Positions 1 to 7,745 of a stretch of DNA of 16,645 nt are shown one piece after another. Position 1 is the stretch's first letter. Every line of letters starts with the position of its first letter. A model generated the notes under the pieces. It saw nothing but the letters and a program-made list of their open reading frames with translations. It did no database searches and was not told the origin of the DNA. Origin of the DNA: Candidatus Omnitrophota bacterium (lineage in GTDB: Bacteria; Omnitrophota; Gorgyraeia; Zapsychrales; Fredricksoniimonadaceae); assembly GCA_017987425.1 (NCBI GenBank), contig JAGNTT010000026.1:1-16645 (forward strand), given 5' to 3'. The position numbers and the translations under genes are program-made.

Positions 1-1074
1 GTGCACCTTGCTCATATCGAACACCAGATCCATATCTCTATTCACTTCGGGACGGTCATGCGCACCTACTCGAGCGACAAAGTTATGTTTCCCTGTATTG
101 AGATAGAGGTAAACTTCGGAACCAAGAGGCTCGACGACTTCACATGTGGCCCGCACGGTATTATCCGGAGATGCTTCGGAGGCAAACAGCTTATCGTAAA
201 TGTCTTCGGAACGGATCCCGAAAACAACCTCTTTTCCTTCATAGGCAGCCATGGGCTTATGCATCTCTTCCACAAGCTTAACTTGGAAGGTACCCTCGTC
301 AAAATAATATTTCTTGTCTTTCTTGGTAATACGGCCCTGCATCAAATTGATCGGCGGAGATCCGATAAAACCCGCCACGAATTTATTGACCGGCTGGTTA
401 TACATATCCATGGGGTCCGCACATTGCTGAACTTTTCCTTTGTTCATGACAACCACCCGGTCGCCCATAGTCATGGCTTCCTTTTGGTCGTGGGTGACAT
501 AAACGAATGTTGTCTGCAGGCGCATACGCAGTTTGTAAATTTCATTGCGCATCTGGTCGCGCATTTTGGCGTCCAGGTTGCTTAAAGGTTCGTCGAAAAG
601 GAAAACCTGCGGCTTGCGGACAATCGCGCGTCCGAGCGCGACTCTCTGGCGTTCGCCGCCGGAGAGTTCCTTGGGTTTTCTTTCCATATATTGATTGATC
701 TTGAGGATTTCCGCGGCTTCAGTAACACGTTTCTCGATTTCGGCTTTGGGATATTTGCGCAACTTGAGCCCGAAAGCCATGTTCTCGAAAACGGTCATGT
801 GGGGATAAAGGGCGTAATTCTGAAAAACCATCGCAATGTTGCGGTCTTTGGCGGGAACATCGTTGACCACTCGGTCGCCGATGGTGATCTGGCCTTCGGA
901 AATATCTTCGAGTCCGGCGATCATGCGCAGCGTTGTTGATTTACCGCAACCGGAGGGTCCGACCAGAACCAAGAATTCACGGTCTTTGATTTCCAGGTTG
1001 ACGCAATCGACAGCCTTGGATCCGGTCGCGCCTCTATAAAACTTGCTGACATTTTTTAAAATGATTTGAGCCAT
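1..1074 (-). CDS. MalK/UgpC-type ABC transporter ATP-binding subunit (3' end cut by window)
   Basis: Reading leftwards from the ATG at 1074, one frame stays open for 358 codons to the window edge. It encodes the cytoplasmic ATPase that powers an ABC importer, in the family that usually energises uptake of sugars, glycerol-3-phosphate or oligosaccharides. Motifs seen: Walker A GPSGCGKST (residues 39-47), Q-loop Gln85, signature LSGGERQR (137-144, Glu where LSGGQ is usual), Walker B VFLFDEP (157-163) and H-loop His195. After about residue 235 comes the C-terminal regulatory (MOBE/TOBE) region typical of MalK/UgpC. Family members are about 360-370 residues, so only a few residues should be missing. 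No permease or binding-protein gene lies beside it here, so the substrate cannot be inferred. No clear Shine-Dalgarno precedes the ATG. It is separated from accD by 138 bases with its own promoter candidate. Confidence 0.93.
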   Translation of the reverse strand, partial: MAQIILKNVSKFYRGATGSKAVDCVNLEIKDREFLVLVGPSGCGKSTTLRMIAGLEDISEGQITIGDRVVNDVPAKDRNIAMVFQNYALYPHMTVFENMAFGLKLRKYPKAEIEKRVTEAAEILKINQYMERKPKELSGGERQRVALGRAIVRKPQVFLFDEPLSNLDAKMRDQMRNEIYKLRMRLQTTFVYVTHDQKEAMTMGDRVVVMNKGKVQQCADPMDMYNQPVNKFVAGFIGSPPINLMQGRITKKDKKYYFDEGTFQVKLVEEMHKPMAAYEGKEVVFGIRSEDIYDKLFASEASPDNTVRATCEVVEPLGSEVYLYLNTGKHNFVARVGAHDRPEVNRDMDLVFDMSKVH

Positions 1075-1132
1075 AAATATTTATCGGATAGAAATGCGAA
1101 TTTTTCTAATTGGTATCTACTAATGAAGCCAT

Positions 1133-1161
1133 ATTCTATAGAAAAGCATCCGGCAGTGCAA
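1133..1161 (-). promoter_or_regulatory. Candidate sigma-A promoter for the ABC ATPase gene
   Basis: On the minus strand a TTGCAC -35-like box (1156-1161) is followed, after 17 bases, by TAGAAT (1133-1138; 5 of 6 to TATAAT). Transcription would start near 1126 and give a leader of about 50 bases. The -35 box is weak. The surrounding 1075-1212 gap is AT-rich and shows no convincing terminator for accD, so readthrough from accD is also possible. Confidence 0.4.
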
Positions 1162-1212
1162 CCTATTTATTCACGATCAATTACAAACAAAACCGGACGT
1201 GTTTGGCCGATT

Positions 1213-2091
1213 TTACTCGTCGGCCTTGGCCCCCCGCCCCGGCCTGCCGGCGGACGTGTATTCGATAATTTGGCTTAACGTATCTCTCATGTCTTGACGG
1301 CTGACGATCATGTCGATCAAACCGTGGGCCAGTAAAAATTCAGAACGCTGAAAACCTTCGGGAAGCTTCTGTCGGATCGTCTGTTCGACGACGCGCGGAC
1401 CGGCAAAACCGATCAGCGCCTTGGGCTCGGCCATGATCACATCGCCGATCCCGGCAAAGGACGCCATAATGCCGCCCATCGTCGGATTTGTCAAAACGGA
1501 AATATAAAGCAGCCCTGCCTCGTGATGACGGGAAAGCGCCGTGCATGTTTTGGCCATCTGCATAAGCGAGATCGCCCCTTCATACATGCGCGCTCCTCCG
1601 CCGGAACCGGAAACAATGATTGCGGGAATGCCATGCTTGGTCGCGTATTCGACGATGCGCGTGACTTTTTCCCCGACGACAGAACCCATGGATCCCATGA
1701 TGAACCGTGAATCGGTGACCGCCAACGCACACTTCAAGCCGTTGATCTTGCCATGCCCGGTGATGACCGCGTCCGCCAGCTCTGTGGCATCCTGGTCGGC
1801 TTTTAATTTGTCTTTGTACGTTTTGGGTCCGCAGAATTTTAACGGATCGCCTGACGTCATATCCTTATCATGCTCGGTGAACGTCCCTTCATCAACGAGG
1901 ACGGCGACACGTTCGAGTGCCGAGAGCGACATGTGATAATTGCATTTGGCGCAGACGTTAAGGTTGTTTCTTAATTCTTTGCTATAGGTAGGGTTTTCAC
2001 AGCCCGGGCATTTGGTCCAAAGACCGTCCGGGATTTCCTTACGCTTGACCTTAACGAACGTATAATTGCTTTTGCCGAATAGAGCCGCCAT
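1213..2091 (-). CDS. accD: Acetyl-CoA carboxylase carboxyltransferase subunit beta
   Basis: This is the beta half of the cytoplasmic carboxyltransferase of acetyl-CoA carboxylase, which works with AccA to move the carboxyl group from biotin to acetyl-CoA, the first committed step of fatty-acid synthesis. The 292-residue length is normal. The N-terminal four-cysteine zinc ribbon is present (Cys28, Cys31, Cys47, Cys50). The crotonase-type core shows the Gly-rich GSGGGARM segment (about 161-169), the PTMGG motif (203-207) and the GFAGPRVVEQTI stretch (about 228-239). The short C-terminal tail is Gly/Arg-rich and coded by very GC-rich DNA. The gene starts 12 bases after the DUF1015 stop with no obvious Shine-Dalgarno, so translational coupling is likely. 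AccA, AccB and AccC are not in the window. Confidence 0.97.
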   Translation of the reverse strand: MAALFGKSNYTFVKVKRKEIPDGLWTKCPGCENPTYSKELRNNLNVCAKCNYHMSLSALERVAVLVDEGTFTEHDKDMTSGDPLKFCGPKTYKDKLKADQDATELADAVITGHGKINGLKCALAVTDSRFIMGSMGSVVGEKVTRIVEYATKHGIPAIIVSGSGGGARMYEGAISLMQMAKTCTALSRHHEAGLLYISVLTNPTMGGIMASFAGIGDVIMAEPKALIGFAGPRVVEQTIRQKLPEGFQRSEFLLAHGLIDMIVSRQDMRDTLSQIIEYTSAGRPGRGAKADE

Positions 2092-2103
2092 AGAGATCGA
2101 GAA

Positions 2104-3366
2104 CTAACCCATCTTGTGAATGGTTAGACCGGACAGCACTTTGGGAAAGAAGTAAGTTGTTTTAGGCGGCATACGCTCGCCCGTCAGAGCGATCGAACGC
2201 AATTGCTTGATCTGGACCGCATTCATTATGAATGCCGCATCCGCCTGCCGATCATCAACCATGGAGGTCGCATCTTCCAGGTCTTTGGTGTAAAGAATAT
2301 CCTCGGAAGCGACGCCGACACGGTCAAACACCAGCGATTTAAGAATGGACGCGTCGAGATTGCGGTATTCCTTGGAACCACCCTGCACCAGCTTGTCGAT
2401 CAGAGATTTACTCTTCAGACGCAAAAGTCTAATCCCCGTCGCGTCATAGAGACCGAAGGCATGTTCATTCTGTCCGGCCTTAGCGAGAAGGATCAGCAGG
2501 TCGGACTTATTTTTGACTTTGTCGATGCGAAAATATTCTTCAAGAAAATCAAGCTGTGTCGGGAACTGCTTGACGATGCGGTGCATCGGAAAAATCTGCA
2601 GATCCGGAGAATCCATATTAGTAAAATAGGTCATGACATAATTGAACGGCTCGCTGCCGGTCGTGCGGGTACGTCCCTTCATGCGAAGGCGGCGGTATTC
2701 CTGCGCCACTTCAAAACGGTGATGGCCGTCGGCGATAAAAAGCTGCTGGCCCTCCAAAACACCTTCGATCGAGGCGATATGTTCGGGATTGTCCATGCGC
2801 CAGAGCATGTGGCGCACTTTGTCGTGGTCGACGACATCAATTAACGGTTTGGTTGTAGAAACTTCCTTAACGAAAATGGTCTCAACCTTTTTCTGACGGT
2901 CGGAAAAGCAGACAAAAATGCAGCTTAAAGCGGCTTTGAGCGAACTCCACAGAGTCAGACGGTCGGTTTTCGCTGCGGCATGCGTTTTTTCGTGAGGATA
3001 AATTTTAGTGGAATCATCCCCCATTTTCATGAGTGAAATAAACCCGAGCCTGCTGTGCTTCTGACCGCGGATCTTGTATTCCTGCTTGTAATAATAAATG
3101 GCGGGCTTGTCGTCCTCGATAAGGACTCCTTTTTTCAGCCAGTCTTCAAAAACTTTGTGGGCGCGGGTGTAGCGGTTTTCTCTGGAATTGTCCTTGGGAT
3201 TTTCTTTGGGAAGTTCGAGGCGGATAAAGTTGTACGGGCTGACCTTGTAGTAACCTTCCTGCTGTTCTTTGGAAATCACGTCATAGGGCGGGCACACAAC
3301 CTCATCAAAATTCTTAATTTTCTCCGGATTATAATAGACCGCCTGAAATGCCTTAATCGCTGCCAT
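2104..3366 (-). CDS. DUF1015 family protein
   Basis: I recognise this as a DUF1015 protein, a conserved bacterial family without an assigned reaction. Family landmarks seen: PPYDVIS near the N-terminus (about 26-32), HEKTHAAAKTDR (about 125-136) and the IADGHHR motif (about 211-217), whose His/Asp cluster looks like a metal or active site. I chose the ATG at 3366 (420 residues) because it has GAGG nine bases upstream and begins MAAIKAF, as family members do. An in-frame TTG at 3384 adds six residues but has no ribosome-binding site. It is followed closely by accD (12 bases) and preceded by the VanZ-like gene (41 bases), so it appears to be in the same transcription unit. Its link to fatty-acid synthesis or chaperones is unknown. 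Confidence 0.9.
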   Translation of the reverse strand: MAAIKAFQAVYYNPEKIKNFDEVVCPPYDVISKEQQEGYYKVSPYNFIRLELPKENPKDNSRENRYTRAHKVFEDWLKKGVLIEDDKPAIYYYKQEYKIRGQKHSRLGFISLMKMGDDSTKIYPHEKTHAAAKTDRLTLWSSLKAALSCIFVCFSDRQKKVETIFVKEVSTTKPLIDVVDHDKVRHMLWRMDNPEHIASIEGVLEGQQLFIADGHHRFEVAQEYRRLRMKGRTRTTGSEPFNYVMTYFTNMDSPDLQIFPMHRIVKQFPTQLDFLEEYFRIDKVKNKSDLLILLAKAGQNEHAFGLYDATGIRLLRLKSKSLIDKLVQGGSKEYRNLDASILKSLVFDRVGVASEDILYTKDLEDATSMVDDRQADAAFIMNAVQIKQLRSIALTGERMPPKTTYFFPKVLSGLTIHKMG

Positions 3367-3407
3367 CGACTTTAACCTCGCCAAACGTTGATATAGTTAA
3401 AAGGTTG

Positions 3408-3785
3408 TTAAGATTTTTTCCCAGAAGACCTTTGTTTCCAGAGTAAATACAGTGCGGCTCCGATTGAACCGCCCGAAATATCCGCCACCAGATCCACCAG
3501 ATCGGATGCACGGCCATGAACAAATGACTGATGGAACTCGTCCGTGATGCCGTAGAATGCGACAAAAAACACGGCATTGGCCCAAATCAATAAAGCCCAC
3601 TGTGTTTTGCTGCTATGCCGGACCGCGCGGGCGAACAGGACCGCCAAAATCGAATATTCGAACATGTGCAGAAACTTGTCCGAAGTCGGAACCGAATCCG
3701 GGAACCGCACATTAGGAATAGAGGAAGCACCAAAAATAATACAACAATAAAGAAGGACTGGAAACCAGTATTTAAGAAATTTCAA
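3408..3785 (-). CDS. VanZ-like family membrane protein
   Basis: A small integral membrane protein of the VanZ-like family. VanZ itself is linked to teicoplanin resistance, but most homologues have no known role. Seen in the sequence: an N-terminal hydrophobic helix (about 5-22), the DKFLHMFEY motif (36-44), a second hydrophobic helix (about 62-80), the DEFHQSFVHGR motif (82-92) and a last hydrophobic segment (about 100-116) ending in a basic tail. The start was set at a TTG (3785, 125 residues) because a strong AGGAAGGA lies six bases upstream. An upstream in-frame TTG at 3830 would add 15 residues, including two Cys, but lacks a ribosome-binding site. It sits 87 bases after the FmdB-like gene and 41 before DUF1015. 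Confidence 0.85.
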   Translation of the reverse strand: MKFLKYWFPVLLYCCIIFGASSIPNVRFPDSVPTSDKFLHMFEYSILAVLFARAVRHSSKTQWALLIWANAVFFVAFYGITDEFHQSFVHGRASDLVDLVADISGGSIGAALYLLWKQRSSGKKS

Positions 3786-3791
3786 TGAGTT

Positions 3792-3799
3792 TCCTTCCT
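3792..3799 (-). promoter_or_regulatory. Shine-Dalgarno deciding the TTG start of the VanZ-like gene
   Basis: AGGAAGGA on the minus strand, six bases before the TTG at 3785. It is the only purine-rich site near either possible start, and it places translation after the first 15 codons of the longer open frame. Confidence 0.7.
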
Positions 3800-3872
3800 G
3801 CTGGAATTTACAAAAAAAGCATTGTAACAAAAGTTTCTTAAAAAGACAGATATTTCTACCGGTAAGCGCCGT

Positions 3873-4154
3873 TTAAGACTGACATGAGTGACCGCCGCCC
3901 GCGCATCCGCACCCGGAAGATTTGGCAGCCGGTTTTTCGGCTGGCTTGGATTCGGACTTGGGTTCGGTTTTGCGTTTATAATCGGTTTCGTAGAATCCGG
4001 AACCTTTAAAAATCATACCGGCTCCGGAGCCGATCAAACGCTGAAGCTTGGATTTGCCGCATTTAGGGCATTTGGTAAGTTTAGGGTCTCTCATGGACTG
4101 AAGCGCTTCAAATCCATGTCCGCAGGCAGAACATTCGTAATCGTAAGTCGGCAT
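3873..4154 (-). CDS. FmdB-family zinc ribbon protein
   Basis: A 93-residue small zinc-ribbon protein of the FmdB family, named from a putative regulator of formamidase in Methylophilus; its molecular role is otherwise unclear. The N-terminus MPTYDYEC is diagnostic. It is followed by two CxxC pairs (Cys8/Cys11 and Cys29/Cys32) that should bind one zinc. The family motif GSGFYETDY appears at about 51-59. A Lys/Pro/Ser-rich linker then leads to a Cys/Gly-rich tail with three more cysteines (82, 84, 91), as seen in several family members. The ATG has a clear GGAGGA about six bases upstream. It lies 20 bases after dnaJ, so it is very probably co-transcribed with the chaperone operon. Confidence 0.93.
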   Translation of the reverse strand: MPTYDYECSACGHGFEALQSMRDPKLTKCPKCGKSKLQRLIGSGAGMIFKGSGFYETDYKRKTEPKSESKPAEKPAAKSSGCGCAGGGHSCQS

Positions 4155-4174
4155 ATTTGATCCTCCAAAGGGTA

Positions 4175-5317
4175 CTATTTAAATACCTTTTTCAGCTTCT
4201 CTTTAATTGACTCTGAACCATCGACCTCTTCACCGCTCAAACGGGCAAATTCCTCTAAAAGATTCTTTTGCTGGGAGGTCAGTTTGGCTGGAACTTCCAC
4301 CATCACGCGGGCATAGAGGTCGCCGAATCCCTGAGCGTGCGGATCAGGCATGCCTTTACCCTTCAAACGAAAGACTTTTCCGCTCTGGGTTCCTGCCGGA
4401 ATCTTCATGGACAGAGAACCGTTAAGCGTAGGGACAGGAACTTCCGCGCCCAGCGCCGCCTTGACAAAGCTGATGCGCAAATCCATATGCAGATCCTGCT
4501 CATTACGTTTAAAAACTTCATGCGGCAGAACCCTGATGAACAAATAAAGATTGCCTGGACCGGCCGGACCAACTTCCCCCTCGCCCATCACTCGCAGCTG
4601 GGAATCGCTGTCCACACCCGCTGGAATTTTGACTTCTATGTTGCGGGTAACCCTGACAACCCCCTGGCCGGAACAGTTCGGGCAAAATTGTTTGATGGTC
4701 TTGCCGCGGCCCTGACAGGCGGAACACGTCTGGGCCATACGGAAAAACCCGCTGTTAACAACAACCTGTCCCTGACCATGGCAGGTAGGACATGTTTTTA
4801 AATCGTTGGGTGTTTTAGCGCCGCTGCCGTTGCACGACTGGCAATGCTCGTGACGGGGAACCTTGATGGTTTTCTTGATACCCGTGAACGCTTCTTCCAG
4901 CGTCAGCTCGGTTTCATACTGGATATCACGGCCGCGGCTGCGACGGCTTCCTCGACCTCCGCCGAAAATATCACCGCCCCCGCCGCCGAACATCTGGCTT
5001 AAGATGTCATTTATGTTGACTCCCGCCCCGCCTTCGAAAATACTGCTGAAGTCGGCGCCGCGGAAGATGTCCTCGGAAGTGAAATTCTGGTCGATGCCGG
5101 CATGCCCGTGCTGATCGTACATCTGGCGCTTCTGAACGTCGGAAAGTACGCCGTAGGCCTCGGAGATTTCTTTGAACTTCTCTTCGGCTGCCTTTTTTTC
5201 GCCTTCGGCAACGCGGTCCGGATGATATTTAAGCGCGAGCGAACGGTACGCTTTTTTGATATCCGCCAGGGCCGCACTTTTCTCGACGCCCAGGATTTCG
5301 TAGTAGTCTTTTTTCAT
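4175..5317 (-). CDS. dnaJ: Chaperone protein DnaJ (type I Hsp40)
   Basis: DnaJ is the cytoplasmic co-chaperone that binds unfolded clients, hands them to DnaK and stimulates DnaK ATP hydrolysis. All domains are present in 380 residues, a normal length. The J domain (about 1-70) carries HPD at 32-34. A Gly/Phe-rich linker follows (about 95-125). Four zinc-binding CxxCxGxG repeats stand at 159-166, 176-183, 198-205 and 212-219. The C-terminal substrate-binding beta domains and dimerisation tail fill the rest. The ATG at 5317 gives the classical MKKDYYEILG opening. The upstream purine-rich signal (AAGGTG) is rather far away. It follows the small membrane protein gene by 16 bases and that gene separates it from dnaK, whereas dnaK and dnaJ are usually adjacent. 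Confidence 0.98.
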   Translation of the reverse strand: MKKDYYEILGVEKSAALADIKKAYRSLALKYHPDRVAEGEKKAAEEKFKEISEAYGVLSDVQKRQMYDQHGHAGIDQNFTSEDIFRGADFSSIFEGGAGVNINDILSQMFGGGGGDIFGGGRGSRRSRGRDIQYETELTLEEAFTGIKKTIKVPRHEHCQSCNGSGAKTPNDLKTCPTCHGQGQVVVNSGFFRMAQTCSACQGRGKTIKQFCPNCSGQGVVRVTRNIEVKIPAGVDSDSQLRVMGEGEVGPAGPGNLYLFIRVLPHEVFKRNEQDLHMDLRISFVKAALGAEVPVPTLNGSLSMKIPAGTQSGKVFRLKGKGMPDPHAQGFGDLYARVMVEVPAKLTSQQKNLLEEFARLSGEEVDGSESIKEKLKKVFK

Positions 5318-5333
5318 AAGATCTTTTCACACC

Positions 5334-5669
5334 TTATTTAAAAGGTGTTTTACATTTCGGGCAATTGTTTAGGTCATAAGTATATTGGTATCTATTTCCG
5401 GATGCGGTAAAAAACATTTTGCTCTGGCACTTAGGGCATCGCCAATAGGTAATAATAAAAACCAAGAAGCCAATCAGCATAATAATGACACAACAAGAGA
5501 TCGTTTGCGGGGATATTCCTGCAATCGAAAGTATCGGTGATTTCTGAAACCGCGATACACCAAAGAAAAACTGCAAAAATAACGCCGATAAAACCACAAC
5601 AACGCTTGACCAACTCAATATTGTTCGAAGCTTACCGTAGGATTCTATATAAACTTTATCTGTAGCCAT
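5334..5669 (-). CDS. Small two-helix membrane protein with C-terminal zinc ribbon, unknown function
   Basis: I do not recognise this 111-residue protein. It has two hydrophobic segments (about 17-37 and 56-76), which predict two membrane helices. A C-terminal CPKC...CPKC pair (Cys78/Cys81 and Cys103/Cys106) is spaced like a rubredoxin-type zinc ribbon, with both knuckles on the same side of the membrane. I placed the start at the ATG at 5669, giving MATDKVYIES. A GTG at 5708 would add 13 residues, but its AGGAA is only one base away, so the choice is uncertain. The DNA is visibly AT-richer than dnaK and dnaJ on either side, which suggests a later insertion. It lies between dnaK and dnaJ with short gaps, so it should be transcribed with them. 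Confidence 0.75.
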   Translation of the reverse strand: MATDKVYIESYGKLRTILSWSSVVVVLSALFLQFFFGVSRFQKSPILSIAGISPQTISCCVIIMLIGFLVFIITYWRCPKCQSKMFFTASGNRYQYTYDLNNCPKCKTPFK

Positions 5670-5725
5670 AGAATTATCTAAGCCAAGAAGTGCGGAACTT
5701 AAAAGCACTTCCTGGCTATGAACAA

Positions 5726-7657
5726 TTACTTATCGTCCTTCACTTTAAAATCAGCATCAATGACATCATCCTTGCCGTCATTCTGGGCAGAATTACCTGA
5801 CTGACTGCCGCCGCCGGATTGATGAGAACCGCCGCCCATATCGGCGCCGGCACCCGCTTCCGCACCCTGCTGCTGGGCCGCGGTCGCCTTGTACATTTCC
5901 TCGGCGAGCTTGTGGCTGACTTTTTGCAAACTTTCCGACCCAGTTTTAATGGCCGTCAGATTTTTATCCTTGATTGCGGTTTTAAGCGTGTTTAATTCAC
6001 GCTCGACATTTTCCTTATCGGAAGCGGAGACTTTATCGCCGTAATCCTTGAGCGCTTTCTCCGTCTGATATACAAGAACGTTGGCCTGATTGACGGCCTC
6101 AACTTCTTCTTTTTTCTTTTTATCTTCTTCGGCAAACTTCTCGGCTTCCTTGACCATTTTCTGGATCTCTTCTTCCGAAAGTTTCTTGGGAGCGGTGATC
6201 TTGATGTTCTGCTCCTTGCCGGTTCCTTTGTCTTTGGCAGTTACGTGCACGATACCGTCGGCATCGATGTCGAAGGTGACTTCGATCTGCGGAATGCCGC
6301 GCGGTGAGGGCGGAAGCCCAACGAGATCGAAACGGCCGAGCTCGGTGTTATCATTAGCCATCTGGCGCTCACCCTGCAATACGCGGATGGTGACCGCCGG
6401 CTGATTGTCTTCGGCCGTCGAGAAAGTCTGACCTTTCTTGGCAGGAATAGTAGTGTTGCGTTCGATCAATTTGGTGAAGATGCCGCCCATGGTTTCGATA
6501 CCGAGCGAAAGCGGAGTAACGTCCAGAAGTAAAACTTCCTTGGCTTCACCGCGCATGATCGCGCCCTGAACAGCAGCCCCGAGAGCAACGCATTCCATCG
6601 GGTCGATGCCGCGTTCGATTTTCTGTCCGACTTCTTTCTCGACAAAGTTCTGAACGATCGGCATACGGGTCGGACCGCCGACCATGATGACCTTGTCGAT
6701 CTTGACCTGTTCGCCTAATTTGCCGGAAGCGTCTTTGACCGCCTGGGCAATCGGACCGCGGCAGCGGTCGATGATGGGACCGACCAGGCTTTCCAACTTG
6801 GCGCGGTCGATGGTCAGCGTCAAGTGCTTCGGTCCGGTGGCATCCGCTGTGACATAAGGAAGATTAATGTCCGTCGAGATCGTGCTTGAAAGCTCGACCT
6901 TGGCTTTTTCCGCGGCTTCACGCAGACGCTGGAACGCCATCTTGTCGTTCTTCAGATCGATACCGGATTCTTTCTTGAATTCATTGATGATGTAATCGAT
7001 GAGCACATTGTCCATGTCGGTACCGCCGAGATGATTGTCCCCGCTGGTTGCCAACACTTCGAATGTACCGGCTTTATGTTCTTCGTCCCAGCCCATTTCG
7101 AGGATAGTGACGTCGAGAGTACCGCCGCCCAGGTCGAAGACCATGATCTTCTGCTCTTTGCCGGCTTTATCGAGACCGTAAGCCAAACATGCGGCTGTCG
7201 GTTCGTTGATGATGCGCTGGACTTTGAGACCGGCGATTTCACCCGCGTCGCGTGTGGCCTGACGCTGGTTATCATTGAAATATGCGGGAACAGTGATGAC
7301 CGCTTCATCGACGGTCTCGCCTAAATATTTTTCCGCGTCCGCTTTGATCTTCTGCAGAATAAAAGCGCCGATCTGCTGCGGCGTATATTCTTTTCCGAAA
7401 ACAGCAAACTTGTGGTCGGTCCCCATTTTGCGTTTGGACGCATAAATGGTGCCTTCCGAGTTGATCGCGGCCTGACGGCGGGCCGGTTCACCGACCAAAC
7501 GCTGACCGTCCTTGGTGAACGCCACGAATGACGGAAACGCTTTACCGGATGCGACACCGGCGCCTTCCGCCGACGGAATAATGACCGGACGACCGCCTTC
7601 CATGACAGCTGCCGCCGAATTCGATGTACCCAGATCAATACCTATGACTCGTCCCAT
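5726..7657 (-). CDS. dnaK: Chaperone protein DnaK (Hsp70)
   Basis: DnaK is the ATP-driven cytoplasmic Hsp70 that folds and protects proteins together with DnaJ and GrpE. The 643-residue chain is complete. The nucleotide-binding domain has DLGTSNS (8-14), DLGGGTLDVT (175-184) and GGPTRMP (327-333). The interdomain linker VLLLDVTPLSLG is at about 375-386, followed by the substrate-binding beta domain, the helical lid, a Gly/Ser/Gln-rich tail and a terminal DDVIDADFK motif. The N-terminal region reads GTSNSAAAV and has a GKAFPS segment in place of the usual GTTNSCVAV and TTPS. It also lacks the insert of roughly 24 residues near position 80 that most Gram-negative DnaKs carry. A strong AAGGAGG lies just upstream of the ATG. 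An inverted repeat sits in the 88-base gap after grpE. Confidence 0.99.
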   Translation of the reverse strand: MGRVIGIDLGTSNSAAAVMEGGRPVIIPSAEGAGVASGKAFPSFVAFTKDGQRLVGEPARRQAAINSEGTIYASKRKMGTDHKFAVFGKEYTPQQIGAFILQKIKADAEKYLGETVDEAVITVPAYFNDNQRQATRDAGEIAGLKVQRIINEPTAACLAYGLDKAGKEQKIMVFDLGGGTLDVTILEMGWDEEHKAGTFEVLATSGDNHLGGTDMDNVLIDYIINEFKKESGIDLKNDKMAFQRLREAAEKAKVELSSTISTDINLPYVTADATGPKHLTLTIDRAKLESLVGPIIDRCRGPIAQAVKDASGKLGEQVKIDKVIMVGGPTRMPIVQNFVEKEVGQKIERGIDPMECVALGAAVQGAIMRGEAKEVLLLDVTPLSLGIETMGGIFTKLIERNTTIPAKKGQTFSTAEDNQPAVTIRVLQGERQMANDNTELGRFDLVGLPPSPRGIPQIEVTFDIDADGIVHVTAKDKGTGKEQNIKITAPKKLSEEEIQKMVKEAEKFAEEDKKKKEEVEAVNQANVLVYQTEKALKDYGDKVSASDKENVERELNTLKTAIKDKNLTAIKTGSESLQKVSHKLAEEMYKATAAQQQGAEAGAGADMGGGSHQSGGGSQSGNSAQNDGKDDVIDADFKVKDDK

Positions 7658-7688
7658 AATAACCTCCTTGAATAATATATTAAATGGT

Positions 7689-7738
7689 TGATGGTAGATG
7701 GTGGATAGTCGCTGGTACCCATCAACTATCTACCATCA
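7689..7738. repeat. Palindromic intergenic element between grpE and dnaK
   Basis: An imperfect inverted repeat with 18-base arms (7689-7706 and 7721-7738), a 14-base loop and 16 of 18 Watson-Crick pairs. The left arm reads TGATGGTAGATGGTGGAT on the plus strand. It begins eight bases after the grpE stop and ends about 25 bases before the dnaK Shine-Dalgarno, so it would form a hairpin inside the hrcA-grpE-dnaK mRNA. The GGTAGATGG-style low-complexity motif resembles dispersed REP-like intergenic repeats. No U-tract follows, so it is not a typical terminator. A role in mRNA processing or in protecting the dnaK transcript is possible but inferred. Confidence 0.75.
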
Positions 7739-7745
7739 CCAAATC

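Noticed and set aside
1219..1260. Very GC-rich stretch at the 3' end of accD as a terminator hairpin.
   Set aside because: It codes for the C-terminal residues of AccD before the stop, and no good stem with a U-tract follows it.
2203..2844. Long open frame on the plus strand opposite the DUF1015 gene, and similar plus-strand frames opposite the ABC ATPase, dnaK, clpB and exported Hsp20 genes.
   Set aside because: Each lies antisense to a clearly recognised gene, has no family resemblance and has the composition of a shadow frame.
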